Origin: Frankiales bacterium
GTDB lineage: Bacteria > Actinomycetota > Actinomycetes > Mycobacteriales > SCTD01
Direction: 5' to 3'
Assembly (NCBI GenBank): GCA_025965735.1
Contig: JAOPWK010000133.1
Location: 1-23,809 of the forward strand
Length of the DNA stretch: 23,809 nucleotides
Shown here: positions 1-6,051 of the stretch, piece by piece
How the letters are laid out: each line of letters begins with the position of its first letter
How positions within the stretch are numbered: position 1 is the first letter of the stretch
Translations under genes and position numbers: made by a program
Notes under the pieces: generated by a model
What the model saw: the letters and a program-made list of their open reading frames with translations, nothing else
Told to the model about the DNA's origin: nothing
Database searches by the model: none

Positions 1-51
1 GAGCTGCGGCGCCGCGCGCTGCAGCGCGGAGGGGTGGACCTCGATGCTCAC
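1..51 (-). CDS. N-terminus of a small protein resembling type VII (EspC-like) secreted proteins; partial
   Basis: Only the first 17 codons are inside the window. The gene reads leftwards from a GTG at 51-49 and continues past base 1. A strong Shine-Dalgarno, GGAGGA (complement of 55-60), lies 3-4 bases before the GTG and decides the start; an in-frame ATG at 81-79 has no such signal. The visible peptide is MSIEVHPSALQRAAPQL. A short beta-like stretch followed by an 'P-x-A-L-x-x-A-A-x-x-L' helix is how small ESX/type VII secretion proteins of the EspC group often begin. That family call is an inference from 17 residues and could be wrong. It is divergent from the GMC oxidoreductase, with 137 bases between the two starts. 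Confidence 0.5.
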   Translation of the reverse strand, partial: MSIEVHPSALQRAAPQL

Positions 52-122
52 AGCTCCTCCAGGCTCGTCCGTCCAGTGCATGGTGGCAGCCTGTGGGCGA
101 CGCCCGACCCGCGCTCCACAGG

Positions 123-152
123 TTGGCCGGCAATGCGACACAGCTGTAGCAT
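123..152 (+). promoter_or_regulatory. Possible promoter of the GMC oxidoreductase
   Basis: TTGGCC (123-128) and TAGCAT (147-152) are separated by 18 bases and match a loose housekeeping -35/-10 pair. The start codon at 189 follows about 30 bases after the expected transcription start. This rests on pattern alone. Confidence 0.3.
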
Positions 153-188
153 TCAGGCGCCTCGCCCGTACGGAACCAGGAGCACTGC

Positions 189-1862
189 ATGACCGACCAC
201 TACGACGTGCTCGTCGTCGGCTCCGGCTTCGGCGGCAGCACCACCGCCCTGCGCCTGGTCGAGAAGGGCTACCGGGTCGCGGTGGTCGAGGCCGGCCGCC
301 GCTGGGCGGACGAGGACTTCGCCAAGACCTCCTGGGACCTCAAGCGCTTCGTGTGGGCACCGGCGCTCGGGCTGCGCGGGATCCAGCGGATCGCCAAGGT
401 CGGGAAGGTGCTCGTGCTGGCCGGCGCGGGGGTCGGCGGCGGCTCGCTGAACTACGCGAACACCCTCTACCAGCCGCCCGCGCCCTTCTACCGCGACAAG
501 CAGTGGGGCCACATCACCGACTGGCACGCCGAGCTCGACCCCTGGTACGACCAGGCGCGGCGGATGCTCGGCGTCGTCCAGAACCCCACCCTCACCCCGT
601 CGGACGTGGCGATGAAGGCGGTGGCCGACGACATGGGCGTCGGCCACACGTTCACCCTCACCCCCGTGGGCGTCTTCTTCGGGGAACAGCCCGGCCGCGA
701 GGTCGCGGACCCGTACTTCGGCGGCGCCGGTCCGCGGCGCACCGGCTGCATCGAGTGCGGCGGCTGCATGACGGGCTGCCGCTACGGCGCCAAGAACACG
801 CTGGTGAAGAACTACCTGCACCTCGCCGAGCACGGCGGCGCCGTCGTCGTGCCGGACACCACCGTCCGCACCGTGCGCCCGCTCCCGCTCGGCGGCTGGG
901 CGGTCGACACGTTGCGCACCGGCCCCCTCCCCCGGGACCGGCGCACCCTCACCGCCGACCACGTCGTGCTGGCCGCCGGCACCCTCGGCACGCAGAAGCT
1001 GCTGCACCGCATGAAGAAGTCCGGCGTGCTGCCGAAGCTGTCCGACCGCCTGGGGGTCCTGACCCGCACCAACTCAGAAGCCCTGCTCGGCGCGGCGACG
1101 CCGACCGTGCGGCAGGACTTCACCCAGGGCGTCGCCATCACGAGCTCCTTCCACCCGGACGACGTGACGCACATCGAGCCGGTGCGGTACGGCAGGGGCA
1201 GCAACGCCATGGCGCTGCTCCAGACGGTGCTCACCGACGGGGACGGGCGCACGCCGCGCTGGCTCAAGGCGCTGCTGCTCATGGCGCGCAACCCGCTGAA
1301 GCTCAAGGCCCTCGCGCCGTACCGCTGGTCCGAGCGCACGATCATCGCCCTGGTCATGCAGACGCTGGACAACTCGGTGACGACCTCCTGGCGCCGCGGC
1401 CGCCTCAACGCCCGGCAGGGCCATGGGGCGCCGAACCCCACGTGGATCCCGGTGGCGAACGAGGCGGTCCGGCGGCTGGCCGAGAAGATCGACGGTGAGC
1501 CGGGAGGCAGCATCGGCGACCTGGCCAACATCCCGATGACGGCGCACTTCCTGGGTGGCTGCACCATCGGCGACTCCCCCGAGAACGGCGTGATCGACGC
1601 CTACCACCGGGTCTTCGGCTACGAGGGGCTGCACGTCGTCGACGGCTCGGCCATCTCGGCGAACCTCGGGGTGAACCCCTCGCTGACCATTACCGCGCAG
1701 GCCGAGCGGGCCGCGTCGCTGTGGCCGAACCGCGGCGAGCAGGACGTCCGGCCGCCGGTCGGGCAGCCGTACCGCCGCCTCGCGCCGATCGCGCCGAAGA
1801 ACCCGCTCGTGCCGGTGCACGCGCCGGCCGCCCTGCACACGACGCAGGCGCAGACAGCCTGA
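189..1862 (+). CDS. GMC-family FAD oxidoreductase, cholesterol-oxidase (ChoD)-like
   Basis: A 557-residue flavoenzyme of the glucose-methanol-choline family that oxidises an alcohol, possibly a sterol, with FAD. The dinucleotide-binding loop GSGFGGS is at residues 11-17, and E34 follows in VVEAGR for the FAD ribose. The second FAD motif, GAGVGGGSLNYANTLY, is at 79-94. The C-terminal signature has H453 (AHFLGGCTIG) and N496 in a GVNPSLT stretch, the expected active-site His/Asn pair. Residues 187-197 hold CX2CX2CX3C followed by RYGAKNT. This cluster occurs in mycobacterial ChoD-type proteins and is absent from classical secreted cholesterol oxidases. There is no signal peptide, so the protein is probably cytoplasmic. 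The ATG at 189 has CAGGAG (177-182) six bases upstream. A hairpin follows the stop. The substrate cannot be read from the sequence; sterol is only the nearest family guess. Confidence 0.9.
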   Translation: MTDHYDVLVVGSGFGGSTTALRLVEKGYRVAVVEAGRRWADEDFAKTSWDLKRFVWAPALGLRGIQRIAKVGKVLVLAGAGVGGGSLNYANTLYQPPAPFYRDKQWGHITDWHAELDPWYDQARRMLGVVQNPTLTPSDVAMKAVADDMGVGHTFTLTPVGVFFGEQPGREVADPYFGGAGPRRTGCIECGGCMTGCRYGAKNTLVKNYLHLAEHGGAVVVPDTTVRTVRPLPLGGWAVDTLRTGPLPRDRRTLTADHVVLAAGTLGTQKLLHRMKKSGVLPKLSDRLGVLTRTNSEALLGAATPTVRQDFTQGVAITSSFHPDDVTHIEPVRYGRGSNAMALLQTVLTDGDGRTPRWLKALLLMARNPLKLKALAPYRWSERTIIALVMQTLDNSVTTSWRRGRLNARQGHGAPNPTWIPVANEAVRRLAEKIDGEPGGSIGDLANIPMTAHFLGGCTIGDSPENGVIDAYHRVFGYEGLHVVDGSAISANLGVNPSLTITAQAERAASLWPNRGEQDVRPPVGQPYRRLAPIAPKNPLVPVHAPAALHTTQAQTA

Positions 1863-1890
1863 AGGCCCGCCCCCTGACGGGGACGGGCCT
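1863..1890. terminator. Bidirectional hairpin terminator between convergent genes
   Basis: AGGCCCG (1863-1869) pairs with CGGGCCT (1884-1890), and an inner CCCC/GGGG extends the stem. It lies directly after the GMC stop and just beyond the stop of the convergent coiled-coil gene, so it can serve both strands. There is no clear U-tract, which is common in actinomycetes. Confidence 0.65.
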
Positions 1891-1904
1891 CGGGGCGGGT
1901 GCCG

Positions 1905-2573
1905 CTACTCCTGCTTGGCGGCCTGGCGCTTGCTGCGCTCCACGTCGGCCAGCTGCGCCATGCGGTCGGCCGCGGCACGCTCGCTGTCGGCGTCCTGCTT
2001 GCGCTGGATCGCCTCGGACAGCTGCGCCTTGGGCGCAGCGGTGCGGGCGGAGGTGCGCGCCTGGATGCGCTCCTCGGTCTCGGCCAGGCGCTCGCGCTCG
2101 GCGCGGATCTTGGCCTGCGCGTTGGTCTGGACGGCCTGAGCCGCAGCGCGCTCCTTGGCGTCGGCCTGCTGCTTGACGGCCTGCTTGCGCGCCTTCTCCT
2201 GCTCGCGCAGGCGGCGGGTCTCGTCGGCCTTCTCCTGCTCGGCCTCACGACGCTGCTGGGCGGCGGTCGACTTCTGCGCCTGAAGGGTCTGCGCGGCCTG
2301 CTGCTTGCGCTGCTCCGCCTTCTCCTCGAGCGCGACGGCGGTCTCGAGGACCTCCGCCTTGCGCGACAGCGCGGTGCCGCGACGGGTCAGGTCCTCGTCG
2401 CCGATCAGCCGCCCGACGGTGGCGTCCACGTTGCCGAGCGCCTTCTCGAAGGCGAGCCGCACGCGCGACTCCTCGTCGAGCGTCGAGACGGCCTTGCCGA
2501 CGACGGTGGCAGGCAGGCGCAGGGCCTTGTACTCCAGAGCCGCGACGGTGCGCGGCAGGGTCAGCACGTTCAT
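1905..2573 (-). CDS. Coiled-coil protein of the actinobacterial 'IF2 family' type (not real IF2)
   Basis: A 222-residue protein. Residues 1-85 form a compact helical region (LPATVVGKAV, VRLAFEKALG, VDATVGRLIGDE). Residues from about 80 to the end form a long, charged Ala/Gln/Glu/Lys/Arg coiled coil. There is no Trp, Cys or His. Actinobacterial proteins of this shape are often labelled 'IF2 family translation initiation factor' because the coil resembles the linker of true IF2, but no GTPase motif is present. The frame stays open far upstream; the ATG at 2573 is chosen because GAGGAG (2580-2585) sits six bases before it and the family-like sequence begins there. It follows the CsbD-like gene by 25 bases on the same strand, so the two are likely co-transcribed. 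The function is unknown; a structural or stress role is inference. Confidence 0.8.
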   Translation of the reverse strand: MNVLTLPRTVAALEYKALRLPATVVGKAVSTLDEESRVRLAFEKALGNVDATVGRLIGDEDLTRRGTALSRKAEVLETAVALEEKAEQRKQQAAQTLQAQKSTAAQQRREAEQEKADETRRLREQEKARKQAVKQQADAKERAAAQAVQTNAQAKIRAERERLAETEERIQARTSARTAAPKAQLSEAIQRKQDADSERAAADRMAQLADVERSKRQAAKQE

Positions 2574-2598
2574 GGTGATCTCCTCGTTCAGTGGGGGT

Positions 2599-3150
2599 CT
2601 AGGAGGCATCGCGAGCGAGTCGCTCGGCGTCCTCGCGGGCACGGGCAGCGGCCTTCTCGGCAGCGTCGGCGCTCGCCTTCTCGGCGGCGTAGCGGGACTC
2701 GGCCTCGCGCTCGAGGCGCGCGGCGTCGGCCTTGTCGGCAGCGGCCTCGGCGGCGGTCTGCTGCAGCTCGGAGCGGGTCTGCGCCTCGACGGCGGCGCTC
2801 TGCTCGACCTCCTGGCGCTCGACCTCGGCCACGCGCTGGACGGCCTCGACGGCGGCCTCGCGGCGCACCTGCTCCTCGCGCACGGCGGAGGCCTGCTCGG
2901 CGGCAGCCTCCTGCCGGTTCGCGACGGCGTTCTCGGCGGCCAGCACGCGTGCGGCCTCCTCGGCCTCGACACGGGCCACGGCCTCCTGGGCGCTGGCGTC
3001 CTTGCGGGCAGCGGCCTCGGCCTGCTGCAGCTGGCCCTCGGCGGCCAGGCTGTCGTTGCCCAGCACGGCGCCGGCGACCTCCTTGGCCTTGCCGGTGACG
3101 GACGCGAGCAGGCCCTTGCGGGCTTCGTCGGCGGGGCGGGCGTCGGACAC
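2599..3150 (-). CDS. CsbD-like N-terminus fused to a long Ala/Glu-rich coiled coil
   Basis: A 183-residue protein. Residues 18-45 (SVTGKAKEVAGAVLGNDSLA and the following EGQLQQ) match the CsbD stress-protein motif GKAKEVAG...GND.L..EG. The remaining roughly 135 residues are an almost unbroken Ala/Glu/Gln/Arg helix, predicted to be a coiled coil, with no Trp, Cys, His or Phe and a single Tyr. CsbD proteins are general-stress-induced in Bacillus; their biochemical role is not known. The frame remains open to 3237, but GTG at 3150 is chosen because GGAGG (3155-3159) is four bases upstream and the CsbD motif follows soon after. The IF2-like coiled-coil gene lies 25 bases downstream in the same direction. 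Together they look like a two-gene unit of partner coiled coils. Confidence 0.8.
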   Translation of the reverse strand: MSDARPADEARKGLLASVTGKAKEVAGAVLGNDSLAAEGQLQQAEAAARKDASAQEAVARVEAEEAARVLAAENAVANRQEAAAEQASAVREEQVRREAAVEAVQRVAEVERQEVEQSAAVEAQTRSELQQTAAEAAADKADAARLEREAESRYAAEKASADAAEKAAARAREDAERLARDAS

Positions 3151-3202
3151 GGTTCCTCCAGAGGTAGCGGGCGTTGCTCCCTCCGTCCTGCCCGCTTGCT
3201 CT

Positions 3203-3222
3203 GTGCTAACTCTTGCAAGCAC
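3203..3222. repeat. Inverted repeat upstream of the CsbD-like gene
   Basis: GTGCT (3203-3207) and AGCAC (3218-3222) are separated by ten bases, and the spacer contains the self-complementary TTGCAA. It lies in the 83-base gap between the MarR stop and the CsbD-like start. It could be an operator or a weak terminator of marR; neither is proven. Confidence 0.35.
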
Positions 3223-3233
3223 GGAGGCGTGGG

Positions 3234-3674
3234 TCACACCCGCGTGATGGCCTCGCTGATGGCGCGCAGCTGCCGCAGCTGCTCAGGGGTCAGCCGGTCG
3301 ACCAGCAGCCGGCGCACCGCCTCCACGTGGCCGGGCGCCGCCGCGGCCAGCGCCGCGTAGCCGTCGTCCGTGAGCACCGCCACCTGCCCGCGACGATCGT
3401 CGGGGCACGCCTCGCGCCGCACCCAGCCCCGCTGCTCGAGCTGGGCGACCGCGTGCGACAGCCGGCTCCGGGAGGAGACGGCCGCCTCCGCGAGGGCGGC
3501 CATCCGCAGCCGGCGCTCCGGCGCCTCGGACAGGCGCACCAGCAGCTCGTAGTAGCCGTGCGGCATGTCCGCCTCGTCGTGCAGCTGCGCCTCCAGTCCG
3601 CGCTGGAGCACCTGCTGGGCGTCCAGGAACGCGCGCCAGGCCCGCTGCTGCTCCTCGTCCAGCCACCGCGTCAT
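3234..3674 (-). CDS. MarR-family transcriptional regulator
   Basis: A 146-residue winged-helix repressor. The dimerisation helices are at residues 1-50. The winged helix-turn-helix spans about 55-105 (LRMAALAEAAVSSRSRLSHA as helix-turn-helix, LEQRGWVRRE, then the wing DDRRGQVAVLTDDG with the family's D-x-R-x-x-x-V-x-L-T pattern). A C-terminal helix closes the dimer. MarR proteins usually release DNA on binding small aromatic or oxidant ligands. It is divergent from a VOC dioxygenase/glyoxalase gene 81 bases away, and a palindrome GTTGA-ACAC-TCAAC lies between them, the usual arrangement for autoregulation plus control of the neighbour. The ATG at 3674 has no Shine-Dalgarno, but TAGGCT sits exactly six bases upstream, so the mRNA is probably leaderless. 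Confidence 0.92.
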   Translation of the reverse strand: MTRWLDEEQQRAWRAFLDAQQVLQRGLEAQLHDEADMPHGYYELLVRLSEAPERRLRMAALAEAAVSSRSRLSHAVAQLEQRGWVRREACPDDRRGQVAVLTDDGYAALAAAAPGHVEAVRRLLVDRLTPEQLRQLRAISEAITRV

Positions 3675-3680
3675 GACCCC

Positions 3681-3708
3681 AGCCTACCCGGAATGGTTGA
3701 ACACTCAA
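3681..3708 (-). promoter_or_regulatory. Predicted leaderless promoter of the MarR gene
   Basis: On the minus strand the -35 is TTGAGT (3703-3708), the spacer is 16 bases, and the -10 is TAGGCT (3681-3686). The ATG begins at 3674, six bases after the -10, where transcription would start. The -35 lies inside the MarR palindrome. Confidence 0.55.
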
Positions 3709-3709
3709 C
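3696..3709. promoter_or_regulatory. Predicted MarR operator palindrome
   Basis: GTTGA (3696-3700), ACAC, TCAAC (3705-3709) form a perfect 5+5 inverted repeat in the marR/VOC divergent region. MarR-type operators are short palindromes of this size near divergent promoters. It covers both predicted -35 boxes. Confidence 0.6.
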
Positions 3710-3725
3710 ATCCTTGTCGTACGGT
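3697..3725 (+). promoter_or_regulatory. Predicted promoter of the VOC dioxygenase/glyoxalase gene
   Basis: TTGAAC (3697-3702), a 17-base spacer, then TACGGT (3720-3725). The predicted start near 3732 gives a leader of about 24 bases containing TTGGAG (3744-3749) before the ATG. The -35 lies in the MarR palindrome, so repressor binding would block polymerase. Confidence 0.55.
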
Positions 3726-3755
3726 GAGACCACCACAGCGACCTTGGAGCCCCCG

Positions 3756-4268
3756 ATGGCCATCTCCCGCCTCAACCACGCCGTTCTCTACGTGCGCGAC
3801 GTCGCCCGCAGCACCGCGTTCTACCGCGATGTCCTGGGGTTCCGGGTCAAGACAGCGATGGGCGACCGCGCGGTCTTCCTGCAGGCGCCGGACTCCACCA
3901 ACGACCACGACCTCGGGCTTTTCGCCCTCGGCGCGGGCGCCGGCGACTCCGCCGCGGGTCGCAGCACCGTCGGGATGTACCACCTGGCCTGGGAGCTGCA
4001 GACCCTCGACGAGCTCGAGCAGCACGCCGAGAAGCTCGCCGCCGCAGGCGCTCTCGTCGGCGCCTCGGACCACGGCACCACCAAGAGCCTGTACGCCAAG
4101 GACCCCGACGGGCTGGAGTTCGAGGTCGTGTGGATCGTCCCGGTCGACCTGCTCGACGCCGCGGCGGTCGAGGGCGGCGCGCCCATCCGGCCGCTGGACC
4201 TGGCCAAGGAGAAGGCGCGCTACGGCGCCGACACCCGCGGCGGCGTCGGCATCAGCGTCAGCGCCTAG
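3756..4268 (+). CDS. VOC-family dioxygenase/glyoxalase (catechol 2,3-dioxygenase-like)
   Basis: A 170-residue vicinal-oxygen-chelate protein with two beta-alpha-beta-beta-beta halves. The likely metal ligands are H8 (LNHAVLYV), H76 (MYHLAWEL) and E123 at the end of DPDGLEFEVVW, the usual His/His/Glu triad of ring-cleaving dioxygenases and glyoxalases. The tail beyond residue 130 is longer than in minimal VOC proteins and ends in a Gly/Ala/Ser-rich stretch. The frame is open upstream, but ATG at 3756 is chosen because TTGGAG lies six bases before it and the VOC fold starts at once. It is divergent from marR and shares the operator, so it is probably induced by the MarR ligand. Whether it cleaves an aromatic ring or detoxifies an aldehyde or antibiotic cannot be decided here. 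Confidence 0.88.
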   Translation: MAISRLNHAVLYVRDVARSTAFYRDVLGFRVKTAMGDRAVFLQAPDSTNDHDLGLFALGAGAGDSAAGRSTVGMYHLAWELQTLDELEQHAEKLAAAGALVGASDHGTTKSLYAKDPDGLEFEVVWIVPVDLLDAAAVEGGAPIRPLDLAKEKARYGADTRGGVGISVSA

Positions 4269-4276
4269 GAACGGCC

Positions 4277-4310
4277 GAAGGCCCGGTCCCCTCGCGGGGG
4301 CCGGGCCTTC
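4277..4310. terminator. Strong bidirectional terminator hairpin
   Basis: GAAGGCCCGG-t-CCCC (4277-4291) pairs with GGGG-g-CCGGGCCTTC (4296-4310) around a TCGC loop: a 15-bp stem with one mismatch. It sits between the convergent VOC and DEAD-box helicase stops and is followed by TCGTCGTGCT on the plus strand. Confidence 0.85.
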
Positions 4311-4322
4311 GTCGTGCTCGGG

Positions 4323-5813
4323 CTAGGAGCTGTGCGCGGGACGCGACGGGCGGCCGGAGCCACCGGTGCGCGGGCCGCTGCTGCTCGGCGGGCCGGAGCG
4401 GCGCGGGGCACCGCCGGTGTAGCGGCGACGCTCGCCCTGCGGACGCGGGACGTATGGCGCGCGCGGCTGGACCTCGATCGGCTCGCCGGACTCGGCCAGC
4501 TCGCGGACGGCCGGGTGGCCGACGACGACCGTGATGGCGCTGGCCTCGACGCCGGCGCGCTCGCGCATGCGCTGGTGGTCACGGACCTGGTCGCTGGTCA
4601 CCAGGGACAGGACGGTGCCGCTCGCGCCGGCGCGCGCAGTGCGGCCGGAGCGGTGCAGGTAGTCCTTGCTGTCCGCCGGCGGGTCGTAGTGCACGACCAG
4701 GTCGACGTCGTCGACGTGGATGCCGCGCGCCGCGACGTCGGTCGCGACCAGCACGCGGGCGTGACCGGAGCTGAAGTCCTCCAGCGCGCGCTTGCGGGCA
4801 TGCTGCGTGAGGTTGCCGTGGATGGCGGCGGCCGGGACGCCCACCTTGCGCATCTGGACGACCAGGCGGTCGGCGCCGTGCTTGGTGCGGACGAAGAACA
4901 GCGTGCGGCCGGGGCGGGCTGCGATCTCGGCGCTGATGTCGACCTTCGCGTCGCCCTGCACGGCGTAGACGCGGTGGTCCATCGTCGTGACCTCGGAGGT
5001 CGCGGTGGCGACGGCGTGCACGGCCGGGTCGACGAGGTACTGGCGGACCAGCTTGTCCACGCCGCGGTCCAGCGTCGCGGAGAACAGCAGGCGCTGGGTG
5101 CCCTCTGCGGTCATGTCGAGCAGCTTGGTGACCGCGGGCATGAAGCCGAGGTCGGCCATGTGATCGGCCTCGTCGAGGACGGTGACCTCGAGCGCGGCCA
5201 GCGTGCACTCGCGCTGCTCGATGAGGTCCTGCAGGCGGCCGGGGGTGGCGACGACCACGTCGACCCCGCGGCGCAGCTGGTCGATCTGACGACCCATGGA
5301 GGCGCCGCCGTAGACGGTGGTCACCTTGAGGTCGAGGGCCTGCGCGAGCGGGGCGAGCGCGTCGCTGACCTGTTGCGCGAGCTCACGGGTCGGGACGAGC
5401 ACCAGGCCGCGGGGCGTGCCGCGCAGCCGCTCGGTGCCGCGGGTGGCGGACAGGCGGGCCAGCAGCGGGAGGCCGAAGGCGAGGGTCTTGCCGGAGCCGG
5501 TGGCGCCGCGGCCGAGGACGTCCTTGCCGGCGAGCGCGTCGGGGATGGCGCGGGTCTGGATGGCAAAGGGCGCCTCCATGCCGCGGCGAGCCAGCGCGAT
5601 GACCAGCCGCTCGGGCAGGCCGAGCGCGGCGAAGGTGGTCGCCTCGTCGGGCTGCGCAGCGGCAGCGTCGGCGGCCGCGTCGAGCGCGAGCTCGAGGTCG
5701 GACTTGGCCGGCGCGGGACGGGTGCTGATGCCGCTGCCGGAACGGCGCGGACGGCCCCGGTAGCCCGTGGAGGACGACGAGGAGGATCGGGAAGGGGTGG
5801 GACGGCCTGGCAT
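4323..5813 (-). CDS. DEAD-box ATP-dependent RNA helicase (RhlE/CshA type)
   Basis: A 496-residue RNA helicase that unwinds structured RNA in ribosome assembly or mRNA decay. The superfamily 2 motifs run in order: Q motif F61...Q86, Walker A ATGSGKT (104-110), PTRELA (141-146), GG (169-170), TPGR (190-193), DEAD (214-217), SAT (245-247), ATDVAARGI (357-365) and HRSGRTARAG (387-396). A Ser-rich, basic N-terminal extension (1-35) and a Gly/Arg/Pro/Ser-rich C-terminal tail (450-496) are typical RNA-contacting additions. The frame is open to 5972, but ATG at 5813 is preferred because sequence before it is low-complexity leader; GGAG lies about 11 bases upstream, so ribosome binding is weak. A leader of about 150 bases precedes it. 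Upstream hemW is on the same strand, 238 bases away. Confidence 0.93.
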   Translation of the reverse strand: MPGRPTPSRSSSSSSTGYRGRPRRSGSGISTRPAPAKSDLELALDAAADAAAAQPDEATTFAALGLPERLVIALARRGMEAPFAIQTRAIPDALAGKDVLGRGATGSGKTLAFGLPLLARLSATRGTERLRGTPRGLVLVPTRELAQQVSDALAPLAQALDLKVTTVYGGASMGRQIDQLRRGVDVVVATPGRLQDLIEQRECTLAALEVTVLDEADHMADLGFMPAVTKLLDMTAEGTQRLLFSATLDRGVDKLVRQYLVDPAVHAVATATSEVTTMDHRVYAVQGDAKVDISAEIAARPGRTLFFVRTKHGADRLVVQMRKVGVPAAAIHGNLTQHARKRALEDFSSGHARVLVATDVAARGIHVDDVDLVVHYDPPADSKDYLHRSGRTARAGASGTVLSLVTSDQVRDHQRMRERAGVEASAITVVVGHPAVRELAESGEPIEVQPRAPYVPRPQGERRRYTGGAPRRSGPPSSSGPRTGGSGRPSRPAHSS

Positions 5814-5961
5814 GAAGAGGTGAGCTCCGTTGCTGTGTGTCGGAGGCCGCGGAGCGAAGCACGCGGCGATCCGCAGCAGCGGAGCGAGACGACCAAGCGG
5901 TGCGACCAGCGGGAGGGATGACCCGCGCAGTGACGGTCGGACCGGGAGTGGTCGAACGTCT

Positions 5962-5978
5962 GTAGTGATCACAACGTA
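5962..5978 (-). promoter_or_regulatory. Possible helicase promoter with an overlapping near-palindrome
   Basis: The plus-strand bases 5962-5975, GTAGTGATCACAAC, form a 14-bp palindrome with one mismatched pair, a GT...AC pattern like many GntR-type sites. It overlaps a minus-strand -10, TACGTT (5973-5978). No convincing -35 is seen. If used, transcription would start near 5966 and leave a leader of about 150 bases. Confidence 0.35.
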
Positions 5979-6016
5979 CCGGTCGGGCTCCCGATTCCTC
6001 CGCCGCGACCGGGTGA

Positions 6017-6051
6017 CCTGCGCCTCACGGCCTGGCTCCAGCGCGCGCAGG
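6017..6051 (-). terminator. Possible hairpin after hemW
   Basis: GCGCAGG (6045-6051) can pair with CCTGCGC (6017-6023) on the minus strand, immediately after the hemW stop. The 21-base loop is long and there is no U-tract, so termination is uncertain. Confidence 0.3.

Noticed and set aside
2574..3218. One long minus-strand protein fusing the sequence upstream of the IF2-like gene
   Set aside because: That part overlaps the CsbD-like gene in another frame and is Pro/Arg/Ser-rich shadow; the Shine-Dalgarno at 2580-2585 marks the real start.
3203..3222. CIRCE/HrcA element, because GTGCTAA appears upstream of a stress-type gene
   Set aside because: Only one half-site is close to TTAGCACTC; the second half does not occur at the nine-base spacing.
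5830..5972. Longer helicase starting at GTG 5972
   Set aside because: The added residues are unlike any helicase N-terminus, no Shine-Dalgarno precedes the GTG, and it lies on top of the likely promoter box.
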